Source of the DNA: JBCBRR01 sp039029235
GTDB taxonomy: Bacteria > Bacteroidota > Bacteroidia > Cytophagales > Amoebophilaceae
DNA length: 19,673 nt
Assembly: GCA_039029235.1 (NCBI GenBank)
Contig: JBCCGO010000016.1
Coordinates: 1-19,673, forward strand
Reading direction: 5' to 3'
Shown: positions 1-5,667 of the stretch, piece after piece
Numbering within the stretch: position 1 is the first letter of the stretch
Layout: every line of letters starts with the position of its first letter
Program-made: the position numbers and the translations under genes
The notes under the pieces: generated by a model
The model's database searches: none
Told to the model about the DNA's origin: nothing
The model's input: the letters and a program-made list of their open reading frames with translations, nothing else

Positions 1-159
1 CAAAGCTCTCCAAGGAGCTCCTGTTTTGAGTATCCAAAAGACAGCATTCAAGAATTTGTGGTTGTCTTGAGCCGTTACCCCCACATGGCCTTCTCTTCCA
101 GGTAATAAATGGGCGATTTTAGCAAACTGCTCTGTTGTTAACTCATCTCTACGATGCAT
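1..159 (-). CDS. IS5-family transposase, N-terminal part (runs off the left edge)
   Basis: On the minus strand an ATG at 159-157 opens a frame that stays open to the window edge, giving about 53 residues. It begins MHRRDELTTEQFAKIAHLLP and reaches NAVFWILKTGAPWRAL near the edge. This is the N-terminal domain (DUF4096-like) of IS5/IS1031-type transposases, whose hallmark is a 'FL.AV.WI..TGAPWR.L' segment. The enzyme would cut and rejoin the ends of its insertion sequence; the DDE catalytic domain lies outside the window, so I cannot say whether the gene is intact. It reads away from the Rpn-like fragment at 369-833, so the insertion sequence end should lie between 160 and about 370. Confidence 0.85.
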   Translation of the reverse strand, partial: MHRRDELTTEQFAKIAHLLPGREGHVGVTAQDNHKFLNAVFWILKTGAPWRAL

Positions 160-285
160 TGTTATCGTTTATGATTCGTTTTTTGCCACAAAGATTAATT
201 GACGGCACTACTTAGTTATTTTTAATAAGAAATTAAAAATTTACTCAGAAGATAATTCAAGGGACTGTCCCTGAGATTCCCCCAT
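160..285. mobile_element. Candidate terminal region of the IS5-type element
   Basis: This AT-rich stretch lies between the transposase start and the point where similarity to Rpn-like proteins begins. It contains GGGACTGTCCC at 261-271, an odd-length near-palindrome followed by TGAGATTCCCCC, which would suit an insertion-sequence end. The matching far end is outside the window, so neither the inverted repeat nor a target duplication can be confirmed. The boundary is inferred from position only. Confidence 0.3.
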
Positions 286-368
286 TTACTGGTCCATTCT
301 TTGAGCGTAAGCTACGGTTTCCCTCACTTTCATACAACTGTAGGCTGTGCCCCTACTTCCCCCGCTGC

Positions 369-833
369 TTGCCCTATTCACTAGGAGAGATCCCACTGCT
401 CATCCAGATCCTGCTCTACCACGGAGCGCGCACTCCCTATCCCCACCAGACTACCCTTCATTACTACAACCATCCCGCGTGGGGCAGCCAAGAACTCTCC
501 CTCCGTTTCTATCTAGTAGACCTAATCCAACTCAGCGACGCAGAGCTACTCAAGCACGGTTACTGCGCCCTGCTCGAGCTCTTGCTTAAGCGCGGAAGAG
601 ATGGTAAATTTGAGCTATCTGTTGATGCCTATCGCAAGGTCTTTCAAGAGTGTATAGCAGCAGTAGGGGACCCATACGTTCCGGCCATGCTTCACTATGC
701 AGTATCCTTAAAGGATCAAGGGGTAGGTAAGGAGGTATATAGCTTTATTGAAGAAGTGCTGACAGACAAAAAAGAGAGCATCATGACATACGGCGAACAA
801 CTTGTACAACAAGGTTACAATAAGAAAAGCTAG
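369..833 (+). pseudogene. Rpn/YhgA-like (transposase_31) family protein, 5'-truncated fragment
   Basis: The open frame of about 154 codons has no ATG near its start (only TTG at 369). From about codon 7 it matches the middle and C-terminal part of Rpn-family recombination-promoting nucleases: 'IPLLIQILLYHGARTPYPH', then 'FYLVDLIQLSDAELLKHG' and a helical tail. The same blocks occur in the second copy at 13676-14394 ('SLLIQLLVYNEKPAPYPY', 'FCLVDLTQISGQELLQRG'), and both copies end near an 'MTY..QL' motif. The N-terminal half with the D...ExQ nuclease residues is missing; sequence upstream of about 370 no longer resembles the family. Insertion of the neighbouring IS5-type element could have removed it. 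Rpn proteins are PD-(D/E)XK-type DNA endonucleases often in multiple copies in symbiont genomes; this fragment should not be active. Confidence 0.72.
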
Positions 834-955
834 GCATCGCTAGGAATATACCTCACAACCTACATCTAGGCGTAGATGTAGTCGAGCAAGCCACTGGCCT
901 GAGCAGGCAAAAGCTAGCTAGCCTATAGGTCGCATAAACCAAGTAGCCATAGCAA

Positions 956-986
956 GACAGGGAGGCGGCATTATCGCCTTCCTGTC
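956..986 (+). terminator. Hairpin, possible transcription terminator
   Basis: GACAGGGAGGCG (956-967) pairs with CGCCTTCCTGTC (975-986) over 12 positions with one G-U pair and a 7-nt loop. No clear T-tract follows, so it may be a terminator without a strong U-run or simply a structured spacer. It sits 120 bases after the Rpn-like fragment. Confidence 0.35.
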
Positions 987-993
987 TATCGTT

Positions 994-1011
994 CTCCTGC
1001 ATCTTCTGGCC
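994..1011 (+). repeat. 18-base dispersed repeat, copy 1
   Basis: CTCCTGCATCTTCTGGCC here is found exactly, in inverted orientation, at 19596-19613. The identity stops at both ends (different bases flank the two copies). An exact 18-mer match is unlikely by chance in 19.7 kb and suggests either a dispersed element or remnants of a shared gene. Confidence 0.5.
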
Positions 1012-1186
1012 GGCTGAAGTTGCTAGCTCATAGCTCCACTGCGCATATTCCAGTAAACTCGTAACCCCGTTTTAACAGTCATCATGCTTAGCTTCCGAAG
1101 TAAAGAAATATTTCACTAGGTTAGTATTGCTAGCTTACTGCTCGTCCATTAAACATAAATATTCATAAACCTGAACATTATATACC

Positions 1187-1516
1187 ATGGCTGAACAACC
1201 CAAAATCCTAAACATTACTGATGCTAACTTTAAGAGCATGATACAAGGTGCTAAACTTGTGTTCGTTGACTTCTGGGCACCTTGGTGTGCCTCCTGTCGT
1301 ATCATGAGTCCTATCATCGAGGAGCTAGCAATAGAATACGAAGGTAAGATAGGCATCTACAAGCTTAACATAGATGACAATGCACAAGCTACTGCTGAGC
1401 ACCATGTGAGGAGTATTCCTACGCTGATTATCTTCAAAGATGGCCAGCCTGTAGATAGAATGACAGGGACGCAAACAAAAAATGCCCTTAGGGCAAAGCT
1501 AGATGCTTATCTGTAG
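1187..1516 (+). CDS. trxA: Thioredoxin with CASC active site
   Basis: A 109-residue thioredoxin-fold protein of usual family length. Thioredoxins reduce disulfides in cytoplasmic proteins using a CxxC pair recharged by thioredoxin reductase. The sequence shows the buried Asp28 in 'VFVDFWAPWC', redox cysteines Cys34 and Cys37, and the cis-proline Pro78 in 'VRSIPTLIIF', followed by the 'FKDGQPVDRMTG' turn and last helix. The active site reads W-C-A-S-C-R instead of the usual W-C-G-P-C-K; changes between the cysteines are known to shift redox potential, so this may not be a standard reductant. The ATG at 1187 gives a normal N-terminus (MAEQPKILNITDANF). The gene ends in tandem stops TAG-TAA. It appears monocistronic, and no secretion signal is present. 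Confidence 0.93.
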   Translation: MAEQPKILNITDANFKSMIQGAKLVFVDFWAPWCASCRIMSPIIEELAIEYEGKIGIYKLNIDDNAQATAEHHVRSIPTLIIFKDGQPVDRMTGTQTKNALRAKLDAYL

Positions 1517-1587
1517 TAAAGGGGCGGGGGAGTATTTTTTCGTAGCGTCGCCCACAATCTTATCACAACACTCATGTGAGCAGTCTG

Positions 1588-1661
1588 TAGGCTTGCGTGG
1601 ACTTGAACCACGGACCTCTACATTATCAGTGTAGTGCTCTAACCACCTGAGCTACAAGCCC
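1588..1661 (-). tRNA. tRNA-Ile (anticodon GAT)
   Basis: On the minus strand the sequence folds into a full cloverleaf. The acceptor arm is GGGCTTG with CAAGCCT, the D arm begins TAGCTCAGGTGGTTAGAGC, the anticodon arm is CTACA-CTGATAA-TGTAG with anticodon GAT, and the T arm is CGTGG-TTCAAGT-CCACG. The discriminator base is A73. No CCA is encoded, so it must be added by CCA transferase. The first acceptor pair is G1-U72, a wobble; in E. coli tRNA-Ile(GAT) this pair is A1-U72. It is not within an rRNA operon here. Confidence 0.95.
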
Positions 1662-1762
1662 TCCTCATAGAGCATGCAAGCTACTAGCTTTTACAAGTAA
1701 AAGCAAGATATGCCTGGTCTGCTAATAATGCAGCGATTGTCGAGGCTATAACAACCTAGCAT

Positions 1763-1942
1763 TCAAAACGATATTAGCACAAAGGGTAGCAGCCCAATTT
1801 GGGCATCTCGTCCTGAGTCTGTAAGCCAGATAGAATCAAGTCGGCCATTGTGCTTAAGCAGGGGAAGTGCATCAGCAGGGCGCAACAGTTTATCACACAA
1901 AAGCACACTCTGGGCCTCTCTTGCCAACTGATACCCTACGCT
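1763..1942 (-). pseudogene. Unrecognised short open frame, possible gene remnant
   Basis: The 328 bases between the tRNA and frr hold one minus-strand frame of about 59 codons without an ATG (TTG at 1927-1925). Its product includes 'LLRPADALPLLKHNGRLDSI' and ends 'AQIGLLPFVLISF'. Composition is protein-like, but I do not recognise a family. It lies downstream of frr in the same direction, so it may be the tail of a lost gene. A chance frame is equally possible. The rest of 1662-1989 shows no gene. Confidence 0.2.
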
Positions 1943-1989
1943 TTAAGATAGCGTGTAGAGCATCCTACCAGGTATGTCTACGTCATGAG

Positions 1990-2550
1990 CTAGACCTTCA
2001 TGGCTTCGTCCTCTTTGCGGGCTAGCAGCTGGCTGATGTGCTGTATATAGTGGTCGGTAAGCTCCTGGAGCTTCGTCTCTGCTTTTTTAACCCTATCCTC
2101 TGATATTCCTTCTTGTGGTAAGTTTCGCAAAGCTTCCTTGGCTTCCTTTCTTAGGTTACGTACCCCTACTCTCCCCTTTTCAGCTTCGCTTCTCACCTGC
2201 TTTACTAGGTTTTGCCTACGCTCCTCCGTCAGAAGAGGTATGTTGAGGCGAATAAACTCACCATCATTTTGGGGGGCTAAGGCTAGTGAGCTGCTGAGGA
2301 TTGCTTTTTCTATTTCAGGAATCAGGCCCTTCTCCCAAGGTTTGATGACCAATGTTCTGGCATCTGGAGTACTCACGGAGGCGATTTGGCTGATAGGTGT
2401 AGCATTACCATAGTAGGCAACCATAATCTGGTCAAGCATATTTGGCGTAGCCCTCCCAGCCCGGATTTTGCTAAAAGCTACTTGCGTATGGGCATAAGCT
2501 TTGTGCATGGCTTGCTCAGCATGCGCTAGTACTTGCTGTATATCGTCCAT
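1990..2550 (-). CDS. frr: Ribosome recycling factor
   Basis: 186 residues, the standard length. RRF acts with EF-G to split the post-termination ribosome in the cytoplasm. Domain I is a three-helix bundle; its conserved start is seen as 'AFSKIRAGRATPNMLDQIMV', and the hinge/domain II includes 'TPISQIASVSTPDARTLVI' and 'PWEKGLIPEIEKAI'. The returning helices carry 'IRLNIPLLTEERRQNLVK' and 'VRNLRKEAKEAL'. The C-terminal helix ends 'LTDHYIQHISQLLARKEDEAMKV'-like, with a slightly extended tail. Start ATG at 2550 is the only one compatible with the family. It follows fmt on the same strand after 81 bases and is probably co-transcribed or has its own promoter in the AT-rich gap. Usually frr is paired with pyrH; that gene is not here. 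Confidence 0.96.
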   Translation of the reverse strand: MDDIQQVLAHAEQAMHKAYAHTQVAFSKIRAGRATPNMLDQIMVAYYGNATPISQIASVSTPDARTLVIKPWEKGLIPEIEKAILSSSLALAPQNDGEFIRLNIPLLTEERRQNLVKQVRSEAEKGRVGVRNLRKEAKEALRNLPQEGISEDRVKKAETKLQELTDHYIQHISQLLARKEDEAMKV

Positions 2551-2631
2551 AATAGTGAATTTTAGCTATTAAAATTTTTTAGCTGTTCATTAATCATGCT
2601 GCTAACATGTTCCAATTTACGGATTTATCTA

Positions 2632-3570
2632 CTAAAGCTCAGTAGGCATAGCTAGCCGATGCCCTCGTAAAAAAGCTTGGATATTCATAGGTTTTTTTCC
2701 TGCCGGTTGTAGTTGTTCGATAGCAAGCACCCCACTCCGGGTGCCTACGTGTAGGTAGTGTTTCTCATCAGATCGGACAACACCGGGCTTGAGGTTAGGC
2801 GTTCCTACTTGCCTAGCTGCTAGTATTTTGGTTCGATTACCTTGCTGGATAGTCCAGGCTCCTGGATGGGGTGCTAAGCCTCTGATGAAATTCAGGATAG
2901 CCGTAGCGTCTTGCCCCCAGCCTATCTGGCAGTCTTTCTGGTATATCTTAGGCGCTTTTCTGAGTAAGTGGGGGGGGATAGATGGCTGGATACGTGTAGT
3001 GTAGTTTCCCTGTTCTATAGTTTGCACGGTCTTGAGTACCAGCTGAGCTCCTTGATACTTTAATCGCTCATGGAGCGTCCCTGCGGTATCTTGCTCATCG
3101 ATGGGCATTTTTTCCTGCAATAGGATATGGCCCGTATCCATCGTTTCTTCGATGAAGAAGGTAGTTACTCCTGTCTCTTGTTCTCCATGAATGATGGCCC
3201 AGTTGATCGGTGCCGCACCCCGGTACTGAGGTAGCAGAGAAGCATGCAGGTTCAAGGTTCCGAAGGTAGGCATGGCCCATACTACTCGTGGTAGCATTCT
3301 AAAAGCTACTACTACTTGCAGGCTTGCTTGGTACCTGCGCAAGGTTGTCAAGAAGGAGGGGCTCTTGAGGTCAGTAGGCTGCAGCACTGGTAAGTTATGC
3401 GTAGCTGCAACGCGTTTGATTGGCGAGGGGCTGATTTTTTGGCCTCTGCCTTGGGGCTTATCTGGCGCAGTAACGACAGCGGCTATGACATAGCCATGGT
3501 GCAGGAGTATCTCCAAGCTGGGTACAGCAAACGCTGGCGTTCCCATAAAAATAAGTCGCAGACTGCGCAT
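2632..3570 (-). CDS. fmt: Methionyl-tRNA formyltransferase
   Basis: Transfers a formyl group from 10-formyl-tetrahydrofolate to Met-tRNA(fMet), allowing initiation by IF2. With the ATG at 3570 the protein is 312 residues, as in the family (about 310). A TTG three codons upstream would add MTT and seems less likely. The N-terminal Rossmann domain starts 'LRLIFMGTPAFAVPSLEIL' and contains the flexible 'APDKPQGRGQKISPSPIK' loop. The catalytic triad is Asn107, His109 and Asp145, in 'LNLHASLLPQYRGAAPINWA' and 'EETMDTGH'. The C-terminal OB-fold tRNA-binding domain is present ('TRSGVLAIEQLQPAGKKPM', 'AFLRGHRL'). No Shine-Dalgarno sequence is evident. It sits upstream of frr, so both genes serve the start and end of translation. 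Confidence 0.96.
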   Translation of the reverse strand: MRSLRLIFMGTPAFAVPSLEILLHHGYVIAAVVTAPDKPQGRGQKISPSPIKRVAATHNLPVLQPTDLKSPSFLTTLRRYQASLQVVVAFRMLPRVVWAMPTFGTLNLHASLLPQYRGAAPINWAIIHGEQETGVTTFFIEETMDTGHILLQEKMPIDEQDTAGTLHERLKYQGAQLVLKTVQTIEQGNYTTRIQPSIPPHLLRKAPKIYQKDCQIGWGQDATAILNFIRGLAPHPGAWTIQQGNRTKILAARQVGTPNLKPGVVRSDEKHYLHVGTRSGVLAIEQLQPAGKKPMNIQAFLRGHRLAMPTEL

Positions 3571-3746
3571 AGTCGTCAATTGCTGCTACATTTTTATAAC
3601 TTTAGAAGAGTATTAGCGATCCTCCTCCTGAGCTAACCTGACTGCTCACCCTCGCTCTTGGTGGCAGCTAAATCTTGGCAAGCTAACCTGTACGAAAAAT
3701 AGGATAAAATATTTTTATAGATATTTTGTTGTATCTTTACACGCTT

Positions 3747-3753
3747 AGGAGGT
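3747..3753 (+). promoter_or_regulatory. Strong Shine-Dalgarno-like sequence with no start codon nearby
   Basis: AGGAGGT is a full match to the anti-Shine-Dalgarno complement, rare in this window. No ATG, GTG or TTG follows at 5-12 bases in the frame of the gene at 3797; a CTG at 3760 opens a frame that stops after five codons. It may be the leftover ribosome site of the 3797 gene whose original start was lost, or a chance match. Confidence 0.35.
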
Positions 3754-3796
3754 AAAAAACTGCTTCTGTATAGGTAAAACTATAAGTACCATACTA

Positions 3797-5200
3797 TTGT
3801 ACTGTCCCGTAGGTAAACATATTTTGCAAGCATTCTGTACACTAGTGCTATGCACAACTGCTTCGCTGGGGGCCTTGCCCAAGCAGACGCCCGGCTGGAT
3901 GAAAAACTTGGAACTCTCTATTGAAACTGGATTGGTCTTCCCTCGTACGCTCACGGAGGTCGCTGGACGTGGCGACTTCCAGTCTGCTCTTCGATATACC
4001 TTGTGTAGAGCTCTTGAAGCTGAAGCTAGAGAAAATCTGCAACTGGAAGATATATTACTGTATGCATTTGCGTCTGGGGACCTGAGTTTTGCTTATCGTA
4101 TAGCCTATAGTTTCCCCAGTGATCCTGCTTGCAAATTCTTGCAAGAACTCCACCAAATGCAGCGTGAAGACTTTATTGAAACAGCGCTACAAAATCAGGT
4201 CCTAGAGCGGGTACTTTATCCGGATAATGATTGGGTCTGCCCCAATCCTGAATGCCCTGAGCCAGAAAAAGTCACTATTGGAGCATCGTTACAAAATCAG
4301 GTCCCAGAGCAGGTGTCTTATGGGAATTTTGTCGATCTCGAATATGATGATGCTGACAGTAACTCAACAACGCCATATGACGCTCCTAGTAAAGAGGTCG
4401 ATACCAAATCGGAGGCATTATCAGATATAGGTAAAGGTAATAAATTAAAGCTGGATGAAAGTCGTGGAGATAACTGTTCAGCTTTTTTAAAAGCATCAAA
4501 GGCAGCGCTCAACCGTCTCCAAAAAACGGCTAGTGGGCGCGATAGGGTCGATAGGGTTAGGGAGGTAGTTAGAGCAGTGAATAGCCACCTCCCCTCAGTA
4601 AACGGGCAAGTCAGCGAGGCGCAACTTTTATCCTTCTATATGTTGCTATTGGGATGCGAAAACAATAAAAACAATATTGGTATTACCGCACAAGTAGCTA
4701 AATACAAGCTAGGATTTATTTTCGGATACAGGGTTCCACTCGGTAATAGGCTGAGGATTACCCCTAAGATTGGCATCGATCGTATCAGTAACAGCCAGCT
4801 CAGCATTCCACGACTAGGCATAACATTTTCGGAGAAGTATTTACACATTCCTGTTGCTATTCAGTTTCATTGGTACTGCGTTGGTGCTACATTCGGCTAT
4901 GAATTTGATTTGCTATTATTTCAATCCTATCACGCCGAAGAGTATTCCCCTTCGCTCAACGTTGTGCAAAAAAAATTCCCAAATATTAGGGTTTCTAGTC
5001 TCTTGAAGAAGCCAGGAAGAGCTTTCTGTAAATTAGATTTAACCTTGTTAAAGGGAGTTTCTCTATGCTTAAAGGGTTATTTTCCTGAAACACAGAGGAG
5101 GTTTGATAATAATTTTTGGGCCCTAACAAGTGCAATGAACGCTCCTAGGGGGGAAATAAATATAGGTCTGGATCTTCTAAAGCTATCTGGGAGGAGGTAA
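3797..5200 (+). CDS. Probable exported/outer-membrane protein, unrecognised family
   Basis: A long open frame of 467 codons from a TTG at 3797. The N-terminus (VGKHILQAFCTLVLCTTASLGA) looks like a signal peptide with a short basic region, a hydrophobic core and a small-residue cleavage site near residue 26. Residues about 30-130 are helical, 130-260 are acidic and low-complexity, and the region from about 295 on alternates hydrophobic and polar residues ('KLGFIFGYRVPLGNRLRITP', 'YLHIPVAIQFHWYCVGATFG'), as in beta-barrel strands. A 14-residue motif is duplicated at 128-141 and 162-175 (ALQNQVLERVLY / SLQNQVPEQVSY). The frame is open upstream to a TAG at 3743-3745 but has no ATG before residue 35, while a strong ribosome site at 3747-3753 has no partner start. 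So the start is uncertain: TTG, a non-standard codon, or a damaged start. Outer-membrane location is inferred, not proved. Confidence 0.6.
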   Translation: MYCPVGKHILQAFCTLVLCTTASLGALPKQTPGWMKNLELSIETGLVFPRTLTEVAGRGDFQSALRYTLCRALEAEARENLQLEDILLYAFASGDLSFAYRIAYSFPSDPACKFLQELHQMQREDFIETALQNQVLERVLYPDNDWVCPNPECPEPEKVTIGASLQNQVPEQVSYGNFVDLEYDDADSNSTTPYDAPSKEVDTKSEALSDIGKGNKLKLDESRGDNCSAFLKASKAALNRLQKTASGRDRVDRVREVVRAVNSHLPSVNGQVSEAQLLSFYMLLLGCENNKNNIGITAQVAKYKLGFIFGYRVPLGNRLRITPKIGIDRISNSQLSIPRLGITFSEKYLHIPVAIQFHWYCVGATFGYEFDLLLFQSYHAEEYSPSLNVVQKKFPNIRVSSLLKKPGRAFCKLDLTLLKGVSLCLKGYFPETQRRFDNNFWALTSAMNAPRGEINIGLDLLKLSGRR

Positions 5201-5667
5201 CAGCAATGTTGTATGCTTTACTGTGGTGTAAGGCCTAAATCCCAATCTTTAAAAACGGCATTCTAGCATTATGCTGGAACTTCGGACTGTTTTATGCATG
5301 GACCTGGGTGTACTAGGCACCACAGGTTCCGCCTCGAGGAGGAATTCCTACAAACTTCTGCTGATTTTAACCGCTTCTCTACCTACCATACAGTTAGTCA
5401 GAAATTAGGTTACGAATTTGCTATTTCGCACTCTATAGCGGTATGCGACCTACAGGTAGGCAAAGCTAGAAGGAGCATAACTCGTGTAACGCTGCTTTGG
5501 AGGCCAGGAGGTCAGCCTTGGGAAACCCATATCGGCTGTATATCCTAGCCAAGTGCTCCCCACGTGGACTGCCAGCAGATGCTTTGTAGCTTACTCCCTA
5601 GCCAGTTAAATGCCCTTAACACTTATTTACTAGCTAAAAGCCCATATTTACAGACGACCCCACGTCT
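5201..5667. other. Intergenic stretch before thrS
   Basis: No recognised gene. It contains the weak open frame at 5294-5548, an imperfect inverted repeat around 5298-5330 (GGACCTG... CAGGTTCC), and about 120 bases directly upstream of thrS that should carry its promoter or leader. I did not find a T-box-like or repressor-binding structure I could defend. Confidence 0.4.
5294..5548 (+). CDS. Unrecognised hypothetical protein (doubtful)
   Basis: An ATG-started frame of 84 codons with no family I recognise. The product is mixed in charge, with segments such as 'FNRFSTYHTVSQKLGYEFAI' and 'RSITRVTLLWRPGGQPWE' that vaguely recall beta strands of a barrel protein; it could be a degraded tail related to the preceding exported protein. 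There is no ribosome site before the ATG, and the flanking sequence looks non-coding. It could well be a chance frame. Confidence 0.22.
   Translation: MHGPGCTRHHRFRLEEEFLQTSADFNRFSTYHTVSQKLGYEFAISHSIAVCDLQVGKARRSITRVTLLWRPGGQPWETHIGCIS

Larger units (their letters stand above)
834..1186. other. Gene-free stretch with hairpins between the Rpn fragment and thioredoxin
   Basis: No credible gene is seen. It holds a perfect 9-bp inverted repeat with a 4-nt loop at 860-881 (CTACATCTA/TAGATGTAG), a longer hairpin at 956-986, and an 18-base sequence at 994-1011 that recurs inverted near the right end of the window. CTAG occurs five times between 901 and 1140. The promoter of thioredoxin must lie here, but I could not place it. 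Confidence 0.5.

Noticed and set aside
347..589. GTG-started frame over the first Rpn-like fragment
   Set aside because: Proline/arginine-rich product in a different frame from the recognisable Rpn sequence; a shadow frame.
4189..4304. Possible CRISPR-like or tandem repeat at the two 15-base copies
   Set aside because: Only two copies, in frame inside a coding gene; best explained as a protein-level duplication.
5298..5345. Possible tRNA-like structure around GGACCTG...CAGGTTCCGCC
   Set aside because: No anticodon arm or proper T arm can be formed; only an imperfect hairpin.
921..5455. Near match of CCTATAGGTCGCATA (about 921-935) with the reverse complement of a segment near 5441-5455
   Set aside because: Only about 14 of 15 bases agree, and the surrounding sequence does not match; it could be chance.
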